This document shows, one piece after another, positions 32,401 through 44,700 of a stretch of DNA of 64,000 bases (position 1 is the first letter of the stretch; every line of letters starts with the position of its first letter). Both the position numbers and the translations under genes were made by a program. The DNA lies in NCBI GenBank assembly GCA_964036045.1, contig OZ038380.1, positions 12,669,629-12,733,628 on the forward strand. Direction: 5' to 3'. The notes under the pieces were generated by a model. That model had not been told where the DNA came from. It saw only the letters and a list, made by a program, of their open reading frames with translations, and searched no databases. The stretch comes from Eutreptiella sp. 'Long Island Sound 2002'. Lineage: Eukaryota; Euglenozoa; Euglenophyceae; Eutreptiales; Eutreptiaceae.

Positions 32401-35400
32401 CCAAACCAACCAGAGTCTCTCAACGACTTCCGGGCGTGGGTTGTAGAGGGCAGGGATGGGCTCCACAGGGGGGCTTGAACAGGCTGGTGATGGAGTGGGT
32501 TGTGCAGGTGTGGACTGGGCTGTGGATGGAGTGCGGAGGATTGATGAGGGGGTTGAAAGGGCCGTGGTATGTCTCGAGGGCAAGTCGCATGACGCATAGT
32601 GTTTGTGTTCATCAGGGCGACAAGAGTCGGTTCGGAGCACACACACTCTCTTGAGGAATGGAGTGGGCAGGTCGGTAGGCGTACAGATGAACAAGTGAAG
32701 TGTGACGGCACCCCATGACAGCGGAAGGCAAAGGGCGACCGTGAAGGTCGGCGCGGGTGTGGAGGGGGTGGTGGTCAGATCAGTGGTGGGTGGGCCGTGT
32801 GGGGCCCTACGCGCACCCTCTCGGGTGGGGGCTGATGGGTGCGTCGTCCGGCGTCTCGCAACGGACAGAAACCTCGCCCACGACCCGCGTCACGGCAATG
32901 CGGGGGCGTGGGTGGCGGCAGGGAAACCACGCGGTGCCGTCTGGTGGGGGGCCGGTAGGCGTTGCTGAAGGCCGTGGGGGGCTGGACCCCCCCCCCCCAT
33001 TGCATGACAAGAGAAGGTCTACGCAGCCGAAGGACACACACACAGACACAGACACAGCCACAGAGTATCGGGCAGGCAGAAGAGCAGTGCAAAGAGAGCC
33101 TCTGGCTGGCGAATTCTGCGTGACGTCCGTCCACGAGGTGCTGAGTGTGCACTCGATTCACTGTGTGGGGTTTATGGGGCTGGGCTGTGCAACATCAACC
33201 GACTGTTGTTGCGGCCCAAATCTGGTCTCGCTTCCCCCAATCCACATGGGCGGCATGCACTACATCTGCTGCTGCGAGGTCGCTCATAATCGCCAGGGGA
33301 CGATCCATTGGTACTGGTGGGTAGGGCTTGGGGCGGCCCCCCTTCGTTAAGGCAGGACCGCTTAGCACACCCAGGGTCCTGCCCCAACGAACAACAATAC
33401 ACTATTGGGGGGGGGGGGGGGGACTCCTCGGTTATGACGCGAAATCCCCCCCCCCTCAACTGACTGTTGCCGGAGGCCTGTACACAAACTCAGGCAAGTG
33501 TGTGTTATAGCAATTGTGTGGCTCCGGCCATTGTGGAAGGACTGCCCAAACATTGCTGCATATCTATACCAGCACGTGCATGTGTGGTGCGCTTTGTGAC
33601 CTGCGTATGGGTGGGGCTTGTGGGTACGGCTCCAGGTCCGGGGGGATGGCCCTGATGCCTCCAGGTGTTCGAGCTGCACAAGACGCTGCGCTCGGGGATG
33701 GCCACGGGGGTCAAGATCCACGTCAAGTACATGGCAATCGACTGTGGCCTCCCAAAGCCCCGGCCTGTGCCGACGGTGGAGATCCAGGCCCTGGGGCTGG
33801 ACAAGTCCCACGCTCTACCGGGAGACTGCTTTGTGGTGGCGGCGGTGGATGACCTCAGGTGCGTTGTACGGCCGTGATGGGCGCTGCTAATCCTCCCCTA
33901 CCTCCCCCCCTTTTGGCTTGGGGCTTGGTCACCCGCATTCACGGGGGGTGCCCAACAGCAGCCCTTGATACCCCACGGAAAATAGCCAATGGCCCAAATG
34001 TTTGGAAGGTCCGGTCCCAATTTAGCGCCAAAGACGCGGAATTTTGTTTTTTCGCATATGGACAGGGGTAAAATCTCGTCTTTACTCCATTTGTTTACAC
34101 AAATTGTTCTGACCCCTGACCTCCCCCATCCAGCCCCCCCAAACCTCGCTGCTGGGACTGGTCCGCCAAAGGGGTAAATCTTTTGTTCGAAACCCCCAAT
34201 ATATGTGTGTTCAAGATGATCAGTGCGACGAGGGTATCCTTTTGAGGTATGTGTGTTGTGGTTGTGGTTGTTGGGTGTGTTTTGTTCAGTGAAACCACCT
34301 CCAATACGACCGTCATGATTGGATGCAGGCTTCGCCAGCCCTCAGCCCTCAGCCCAGGGGCATCCATCAGGAATGACAGGGAGCTTTGCGTGTTTCTGCT
34401 TCCGTCTTCCTTTTTGGACTCGGAAAAGAAGGGGGGGGTCGACCAAATTAAGGTGAGCCAGACGAAGGTGGAGGTGGAAACCTTGAGTATCCTCCCCCCA
34501 GTCTAAGTCAGCCACCTCACCTTAAGTGGAACTCAGCCCGTTCACAGACAGCCACCCACCAAGAGCTACTGAATTGCAGCCACTCAACAGCGCATCCAGC
34601 TTCAGAAAAGGATCGGGAGGGAGGGACAGTGCAAATTGGTGCGAGAAAAACGCACCGTCGAAAACGCACTGTCAGAGCGAGAACCGGCTGCATGTCTGCT
34701 TTTCGGCATCAAGAAAGTGTTACGGGCACGGGGGGTGCCCCGGTGCAGCCCCCGATAACGACACCCTGTGAACAATTTGGCCCCCTGAACGGTGGCGGGG
34801 GGGTGTGCCGTTGGGGGGCAGTCAGCCCCGTCGCTACTGGGTGCCAGGGCAACCCCTGCTCAACCGGCATCAGGTGGGGGGTGTCTCCCGCAGCCCAGAT
34901 GGGCTGTTTGCGCAACAGGAGCGGGAGCCCATCAGGGGCAGACCAGCCGTGAGGGGGAAAAGGACATATGGTGGACGGCCGGGACAGCGCGTGGAGGAAC
35001 AGGGCACCTGGGCCTCACGCACACAGAAACACAGCGAGGCAGGCCATGGACGGCCTGTGGACAGAGGTGCGTGGACAGCAAAAACAGTCAAACGACCCCG
35101 GCAGCAACCAGCACATTCTCAATACGCCAACTATGGGCGCCGCGAACGTGGAAATGACACCAGCAAGAGCACCGGCCGCAGCGGCCGACAGAAAGCAGCG
35201 ACCCGACGCAACATGCGAAGGGAAGAACGGGTGACTGTCCAGGGCACCATAAAGGAACAACAACCAGACGGAATGTCACACAGGGGGGGGGGCTTTGGGG
35301 GGCGCTAGGCTGGGGTCCTGTGGTCGTTCTTACGGCTCTGCTATGGTGTAGTGCAGACGTTAGTGCCCCGGGGAAATGCGGGCGCTTCAGCCATTTCAGC

Positions 35401-36089
35401 CATTCGGAGTGCGCCTGGCCAGCGTGTTTCTGGGCTTTTTTTTATCATTGGGAACTTACACGAAGGACAGCCGCCAGTGCCACTGCCACTGTGAATGCCA
35501 CTGTGTCTGCCACTGCCGCTGCCGCTGCCACAGCCACAGCAATTACCACTGCAACTGCCACTGTCAACGCCACGGCCACTGCCGGCCGTCACCATCCTGC
35601 CACCGCCACCGCCGCTGCCACTGCCGTTGCGATGCGCCAATGCCCTGCAAAGGCCCCCGCCCCCTCCTCTTTGCAGATTGTCCGGCAGGATCAAGGACGG
35701 CAACTGGGGTCATGTCTGGACCCTCCCAATGGTGTCTCTCACGCGGCAGAAAATCCTGTTCGAGGTCTGGGACGCCAATTCGGTCGTGAAGAAGGGCAAG
35801 TGTGAGGCCACGCTCCCGGGGGGCCTCATCACAGGCGAGGCCACGCCCTTCAGCGTCCCCCTGCTCGTGCAGCAGAAGGGCACCATGCGCTGGGCCCTGC
35901 CGGAGGCACCCTGGCAGCTGCATCTGGCGGTGACCGCGCGGGGCTGTGGGGTGCCCCCCAGCCCCATGGGGCACCTGCCACGGGTGGAGCTCGAGGTGGT
36001 GGGGATGGAGCACATGCAGGCGGTGTACAAGGCCCTGGTGCGCGTGCGGTACGACAGCCAGACGTTCGAGACGACACGCGCGCAGGTAC

Positions 36090-36145
<56 letters not shown>

Positions 36146-36567
36146 CCTTGAACCCTTTTCTATAACCGTGCAAGAGCGTCCTGAACCTTACAAGACGCCT
36201 GCACACGGACACACCAGGAAACTGTGCATCAGTGTGCCAGCATGCCTGTCAGCGGGGCGCAGTAACGCAGAGCTCATGGTTCAGCTGACGCACAGCAATC
36301 TTTTCTGTTGGACCTCGTAATTTGAGCATGATTTGGATTGTCTTTGGCGTCACACAGACACAGGCGCGCGTGCGCGTGCGCGCACACACCCACCCACACA
36401 TGCACTCCTCTCCGCACACGTCTCATACACTGCGCGCACACACACACACAGACACACACACAGCCTCTTTTTGCACCGCAAGTGTGTATAAAGAGCTTCA
36501 GAGAACTGCCACAGGCACGAACAGAGCATGGATTGAATCACCCCCGATGCGGGGCTATGGGCAATTG

Positions 36568-36646
<79 letters not shown>

Positions 36647-37421
36647 GACTCCATGTCACAGTAATTCTTTTGCCCCACACGCCCTACGCGACGTCTCGCG
36701 CGCCCTGTGCCATATGCCCGATACGCCTGCAGGATCTGCTGAACCCGAAGTATGAGCAGAAGTTTGACATTTATGTGGCAGACACCAAAATGCCGGTGCA
36801 GCTAGAGCTATGGCCGGAGTTGGAGGAGCAGCCGGCAGGGTGGTGCACGCTGGCACTGGAGCGGCTGGTGCAGGACACACCCTCTGTGTGTTTGCTGGAT
36901 TGGATGGTGCCCGACGTGCAGGCCGGGTCGTGGCGCGCCCCCAAGTACTTTGGGGACGACTCTCAGAGCTTGAAACCCGGTGTGTGGGGGTGCAGCTTGG
37001 GGGAGGGGGGCGGTGTGGGCTCCTTCAGGGGTGTTGTTTTGGATGTCCAATAGTCACTAGTCGGCACCGAAAGAAACAAAGACAACGGAGTTGGGCCTGC
37101 GCAGTGGGTGTCTGCGGACGGCATAGGCACATTGCAACCGTAGCGGCAGTGGCAATGACGCTGGCAGTGGCAGAGTGGCAGAGTGGCAGAGTGGCAGGCA
37201 CAGTGGCAGCAGCAGTAGCAGACTGGCACTGCGCTGCAACCGTCTGCAAGTTGAGCTCTGACACACACACATGTTTGTTGTGCCTTTATGTGTGTATGTG
37301 TGTGTGTGTGTGTGCAGAAAGGCGCCTATTGGCGTCGGACATGCTCTGTTTGTCTTGTCTGATGACCAACTGACGAGGATTTTTCACTCAGCCAACAATG
37401 CTTTGTGCTGTGCATTCGCAA

Positions 37422-37470
<49 letters not shown>

Positions 37471-38745
37471 TTCAAGGGGGGCGGCCGGTCCGACTCCAGA
37501 CACCCCCCCCCCCCCTTCCAGACCCCCAAAAGTTCTTGTACACACCTTTCTGCAATTTGAGATTTTGGGGAAAACCCAAATGATGGTACCTGGCACAAAC
37601 AATCTTATCATAGGGGGCGGCCTGTTTGAATATTGACACCCAACCGTGTTGAAGAACTTTTGGGGGTCTGGGGAGGGGGTGGGGGGGGTGGGGGGTCGGT
37701 GGGTACCCCAACATACGTACCTCAAAATGATCCCCATGACACGCTGATCATTTTGAACACACACAAGTGGGGTAAATTTTTTCTGAAAAAATTCTTCTTT
37801 CCACCCATCAGCTCGGGGCTCCCAGCAGCCAAGGTCCGTCTGGGAGGTCCAGTCGGGGATCAAAATTTTTTTTTCATGTTTTTCACCCAATTTTTTAATT
37901 CTCCACAAAAATCTGAGCATTTTGAGTATAAAAACATCGGTATAAATTTTTCTACCCCAAAAGGCCGAAAAAAAACTCTTCGTGGCCCTTTTGTGACACA
38001 GGCCCCGAAACAGGGAGTGCACAGGGCGTGGGAAAGGGGTGCTTGCGGCAGCCCCAGGCACACAGTGTGTAACGCCTCAACTCATAAACTGCGAGCTTTC
38101 AAGGTTAAGGTCAGGGTCAGACAAATTGCCAAATGAAGCAGCAAACCATTGGTTGTGTGCACCGCACAATGATGCATGGCAGTCTGCTTGGCACGATGGG
38201 AACGATGGGCGGCTGATGAGTGACAGCTTGATGACCTGGCCATACAACAGAATGCACTATGGAGACGCATGCGTCCCCACCGCTTGCTGCATCAACACAA
38301 CACAACACAATACACAACACACTACAACGCAACACGACACAGCGCTGTGCAGCGCTATGCGCAACGCACAACACACGGTGCACAAAGACAACGCATCACA
38401 CGCCACACGCCACACAAAACACAAAACACAGCACAGCAAAACACAAAACAACACAACACAACACAACACAACACAACACAACACAACACAACACAACACA
38501 ACACAACACAACACAACACAACACAACACAACACAACACAGCACAGCACAATGAATACAGCACAGCGCAACACAACACAATGCAACCAACACAATGCACC
38601 GCAGCGCAAGCAACGCCACGCAACACACGCGCGCGCACGCACACACACATACACACACACACACACACGTACACACATATTGGTAGTGGTGGGACCGTAG
38701 GATTGTTGCACCTCGCAGTTTGAGCATGATTGAATTGATTCCTTG

Positions 38746-38786
<41 letters not shown>

Positions 38787-41700
38787 CGCGTTAAGAGGCT
38801 GTGCATCAGTGTGTTAGGGGCTACTGCAGGGCACCGGAACAATGAACTGATGGTTGTGCAGTGCAGTAGGAGAGTAGGATTGTTGACCCTCGCAGTTGGA
38901 GCATGATTGAATGGATCCCTTGGCACACACCCACCTACCGCGCCCCTGCACCTCCCGTTCTCAGAGCATGGCATGGTCCGTGTGGTCGCCACCGCCCGCA
39001 ACTTTGGAGTACGGCCGCAGTTGGAGCTGCGCATTCAAGAGGGCAAAGGCCCGCAGCTGACGGACCTAAGCCTCAAGGGCTCCAAAGCCATGCCCCTGAG
39101 CATGCGCCTTAGCATGGTGCAGGAGGGGCTGCGGGCCTTCACACGGGCCCGCCCGGTCATTCAGGCGCTGTCGGAGCCCTGTGTGGAGTGGCATGAGGCC
39201 CACACTCTGGCGCTCAACACCGGTGAGCTCAGCTCTCGGGAGCTGCAAGTGGATTTGTTTCGGGGCCAGGTCTTGTCTGCTTCCCCTTGGCGCATGTCCA
39301 CGCATATCTGTACGGCACGCCCATGGTCTACATTGTCCGCCTCTGCGGTGGGGCCGTCAAATGGGAGGGCAGGTCTGCCAACACCGACCGGAGCAGAGAG
39401 CGTGAACAGACGAAACGAGTCCAAGGGTCTCCCTCAATGTGTCTGGCAGATGCAAAGCTGCACAGGAGGGGTCGGGGGTCCGGGGCCTGGGTGAATGGAG
39501 GCACACACCACAGCCCTCAGTGACCGCAGGGCTTCGCACAAAGGAGAGGCGATTTCTCAGGCCCTGCCGTTGCCCTGTGATGAAGCACTGGGGCGAAGCC
39601 TGCCCGACTGCGTAGTGTCAACCGGCTGTTGGGCCGTGGTGCTGTGTTGTGCTGTGTTGTGAAGTGATGACGCCTGAACTGTCCGAACATCACGGCGCCA
39701 GTTGGCCTCTCATCACTGACCCTCGTCCCATCCGTGAAATCTTGCCCTTGGTCGGTGGCAGTGCCCACTGGCCTCTGACCACCAAATCCCCTTTCCTCTA
39801 CCGCTACTCTCTCCATCCTTACCGTGTCTTGGTTGGTGGTGCCAATGGAGCCCTGGGCTTTTCCCATTTCACAATTCTGTGTCGGGTCCACACAGAGGAG
39901 GGCAATGACCCTCAGGAAGGAGGTTGGGCAAGTGTGGATATAGGGTTGGCAGGACAGCACAGGGAGTTTGGCAGGGCAGAACTGGTGATAGAAATCAACA
40001 AGCTGAAGGGAAACAATGACATGTTCGCACGAGTCAGACCCAGCGTTGGGCTGTTGAATGCTGGAGAGGGGCAAAGAGGGATGGTCGGGGTCTGATGACA
40101 AGTGGAGGGTGTGGGTGTGTTGTAGCTGATGATGGTGAGGTCGGGTCAGAGCTACAACAGGTGGAGGAGGGGCTTTCTACCCTGGTCACCCCACAGTCTG
40201 AATACCTGACTGCGATGATGATGCTTTCGCTGAGTGCCTAGCAAGATGCTTCCGTGCAGAGAGTGACTACCTTTGTAGTGAAGATTGTCCCATCCCCAGC
40301 TTTCCCAGCGACGAGTGAAGTGCACTCGACATCACCATCTGGGCTCTCCAAAGGAAGAGCCCAACGATGTTCAACAAGTTTCCTACCCCCCCCCCCCCCT
40401 GTCTTTCCCGCGGGGGTGGGGGGGACCGTCACTTGACCCAAAAAGCTTCGGAAATACCAGTTGCCGAAGGCGGCGAAGAAAATTTGTCTTCGGGTTACAC
40501 TAGAACTAGGGTGTGTGTCGGGGGGGGGGGGGTCACTTGGTGACTGTCCCCCGAGGGGTGGGGGGGGGACCGTCCTTCCTCGGGGGGGGTGGGGGAGGAC
40601 ACGGTGGGGGGGTTGAGGGTACGGGGGGGGAGATACGAGGAGGGGGTCAGGAGACCAATTTTTGCTGCTGTTCTCGCTTGTGAAGTGTCGTGTTGGCCTT
40701 GATCTGGCGCCTCCTTGTGTCCCCCTTGCCCCCCCCCCCCCTTTGCAAGCCTAGTCCCCCCCTCCTCCCCTGCACACAGGTCCCCACAGAGCCGGCTGAC
40801 CAAGTGCAGGCGCTGAAGTTGCCGGGGCGATCGAAGGTGAAGTCCACGCAGCCTCTGCCGCAGCTGCCTGCCCCCCCGGCCTATCAGACCCTGCGGGTGC
40901 TGCTGGGGGATGCAGTGGACAGTGGGGCCAGTGCGGACCCGGAGGCGGAGTTCTGTTTGGCGTTCAAGATGCATCAGGTCAGTCCTGGGTCTCGGTCATG
41001 GGGTGTGGAAAAGAGGGTTCTCCGGTCATTCGCCGCCCGCCCCAGAGAGCTGTCCTTATGCGAACCAAGCAAGACCTCGTGGTCAAAGGACTCCCCTGCC
41101 TCTTGGCCTTTTATGGCGCATCTCCCCCTCCTGCCGTCAGAGAGGGGCGTTGTAGGTCGTAGGTCCAAGGGTGAAGCCCCTATGATTCCGCCGGCACGTC
41201 GTCCATCTGCACCCACCACCAGCCCCTCTGCTTTATGGCAGCGCGGCGCCCCCTCCCAGGGCTTCTTTAGAATAATTAAAAACCAAGAGGGGGGGGGAGA
41301 CCCCTTCCCCCCAAAACCCCCTCCCCCCCTCCCCAGACCAAAGTGACCATCGTGGGAAAACACGAAATTTACAATAGGGAAAATCTGGTCAGGCCATTTT
41401 TGGTACACCAAGTTTTGGGTCCGAAACCCCCTCCCCCCCTCCCCCCCCCGGTGCTCAAAAGAAGCCCTGCCCCCCCCCCCCCCCCCCGTCTCGCCCAGAT
41501 CAGCGGCTTGGCGTGGTGACCAGATGCGCCGGCTAGTGACCTTTTGGCAGGGGGGTCCTTGATGCAAGAGCAAACAAATGGCATTGATTTGCACTTGACC
41601 CAGCAAACGCTCACAGTGACACGGAGAAGGCACTCCAGGCACTACACGCAGCACAGTGTCCACACATGACACATGTGTCTGGCGGTTGGCACTGGTAAAG

Positions 41701-44700
41701 CGAAGACATGTGAACTTTCGCCCGCAGTCGGTGTTCAATTAACCCAGTCCAAAAGCCCAAGCACCGGCAAATGGAAACATGGGGGGCTGGCCGGAGTGAG
41801 GGCCTTTGGTGTGGCGCTCTACTGTGGGTGGCAAACTCAACGTGCATCGTGAACATTGGAGGCGTCTTTGTGAAGTTGCTGACATGCAATTCTGATCGCT
41901 TGGGACACCCATACAATGTCTACCAAGAGACCGCACAAGGCCGGAGAGCCTCGTTGCATATTTGCAGGGTTTGCCCCAATATGCGTCGGCGGACTGGCTA
42001 CCTCACCCTTGCCGTCTCGGGGGCCCATGTGTGGGCGGACTGGCTGTGTCACCCCTGCCGTCTCGGGGGCCCATGTGTGGGCGGATTGGCTACCTCACCC
42101 CTGCCGCAGTGTCAACAGCATCGCCCAAGCTTGGGGGACGCTGCATGGCTGGCAGGGGAAGCGGACCAGGTCCAGGGCCTCCAGGGGCAGCTGGCCTTTG
42201 GCGGTGCAACAAGGACTCAAATACGCCCCCGAGCCCCATTGCAGAATGTGAACTGGGAAGTGCACTTTGCACTTTGCGCGGCGCTCCACCCGCAGGTCCA
42301 GCGGAATTCATCGTGCAAGATGCGGCTGCCGGAACAGTCTTGGAACGAGGAGTTCGAGCTTCCGCTGTCCGAGGGGTTCGCTGAAGACGTGCTGACCGTT
42401 GTCGTTTCTTGCTACTCGTATGTGTTGCCCGTAAGCGGTGCTGCATGCGTGTTGCTGCCTCAATGCCCAGTGCGTGTTGTTTAACAGGTGCGACTGCCTC
42501 AACGCATAGGGTACAGAAAAGCCCACCCCCAATTGCGGCCAACCTCCCACTTGCAGGTCATGTCCTGGACAACGCCCGTATGGCACCGTGAGGACACACC
42601 GCATATGATCAGGCACCTCGGAAGGCGTCCATTTGGGCAGTTCCAAGGGATGGAAACCACAAACCAAACAAACAAACGTAGAGGGTTGCGGGTGGATGGG
42701 GTGCCCTTGAAATCGCATTCTGAGCCGCGTAACCCAAGATATGGCCCGTTCTTGGTTTGGGGCGGTTTGCAGCTGAACAGGCACCCGAGAGCGCCTGCAT
42801 GGCGCCCTGAGGGCGCATAGCACATGGTCAGGTGCCGCCACATGGCGCCGTGAGGGCGCACCGCAGAAAACCATGAGAGCACGCCCGGCGCCATGAGGGT
42901 GCACCGCAAATGACTTGGCGCCCAGAGAGCGCCCGCATGGCGCCCTAAGGGGGCATTTTAGAGTGCCTGCGTGACGCCGTGAGGGCGCACTGCAGATGAT
43001 TTGGTGCCCTTGGAGCACCCTTAGGGTGCCCGTTGGGCGCACCGCAGATGACTGAGCGCTCCAAGAGCGCCAGCATGGCCCCCTTAAGCACGCACTGCAG
43101 ATGACTTGGCGCGTCGAGAGCGCCCGCATGGCGCCCTCACGGCGCACCACATATGACCAGGTCCCATGAGAACGCCCGTATGGCGGTGTGTCGTGCACCG
43201 GAGATGACCTGGTGCCACACAAGGGCCTACATTACGCCGTGAGGGCACACTGCAGGTGACCATATGCTCCTGGGGCACCCGCATGGCACCCGGGGGGCGC
43301 ACCATTGATGCCGTGGCGCCCCGAGAGCACCCGCATGGCGCCCGAGGGCCATTGCCAAATGACTTGGCGCTATGGAAGCACCCGCAGCACGACGCCCTAA
43401 GGGCTCATTCCAGATGATTTGGCGCCCCGAGAACGCCCGCATGGCGCTATGATGCCGCACCGCAAATGACTAGGCACCCTGGGAGCGCCCGTATGGCGGC
43501 GTGAGGGCGCACCAGAGATGACCAAGCGCCCCGAGAGCGCCCGCATTGGGCCCTCGGAGGATGCGCCGCAGCCGAGAGCGCCCACATGGAGCCCTGAGGG
43601 TGCACCACAGATGACCCAGACCCCAACCCTAACTCGACGACCTGGCGCCCCAAGAGCGCCTGCATGGTGCATGGTGCCCTGGGGGTAGGCCTGGGGGGGC
43701 ATGGCAGATGGCCTGGTGCCCAAAGATTGCCCCCATGGTGCCTTGCGGGCGCACTGTAGATGACCACGCGCCCCAAGAGCGCCCACATGGCACCTTGAGG
43801 GCGCATTGCCGACGACCATGCCCCTAGAGCACCTTTCTGGCGGCGGGAGGGCACACTGTGGAGGAAAAGGCGCCCCGAGAGTGCCCGCGTGGCGCCCGGG
43901 GGCAACCGTAGATGACAAGAGCGCTTGTGTCAAGCGTAAGTCGCTTATTTTTTTTTTTTTGGCGTAAGTCGCTTATTTATTCATTTTTTTTGGCGTAAGT
44001 CGCGTGTGAAAAAAAAAAACTGAAAAATGTATGATACGCGACTTACGCTTTTTTTGATACGCGACCTACGGCAAAAAAATAAATAAATAAGCGAGTTACG
44101 CTTTTTTTTATATAAAAAAGCGAGTTACGCCTTTTTTTTATAAAAAAGCGAGTTACGCTTTTTTTTTATATAAAAAAGCGAGTTACGCTTTTTTTTTATA
44201 TAAAAAAGCGAGTTACGCTTTTTTTTCTTATAAAAAAGCGAGTTACGCTTTTTTATAAAAAAGCGAGGTACGAGATTTTTTTTTTATTGTTAAGGACAGC
44301 CCTTAAGGAAAGCCCCTAGAGGCCTTTTTGCCCCGGCCGAACGTGGGCCATGTCTACCCCCCCCTTTTTGGGGATCGCCGAGACGGCAGGGGTTACGCAG
44401 CAATTCCGGCCCTCTTTTGGGCACCACTTCTGATTTTGCCCCCCGCTCTGAAGCGGTGGGGATCCCCGATACGGCAGGGGTGAGGTAGCCACTTTACCCA
44501 CTTGTGGGCCACTTCTGATTTCGCCCCCCGCTCTGAAGCGGTGGGGATCCCCGATACGGCAGGGGTGAGGTAGCCATTTTGCCCACTTGTGGGCCACTTC
44601 TGATTTTGCCCCCCGCTCTGAAGCGGTGGGGATCCCCGATACGGCAGGGGTGAGGTAGCCACTTTGCCCACTTGTGGGTCACTTCTGATTTTGCCCCCCG

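Noticed and set aside
39640-40095. 148-codon frame in the intron between exons 9 and 10 as a nested gene
   Set aside because: No domain, an even longer overlapping frame on the other strand, and no matching exon phase; kept only as a low-confidence note.
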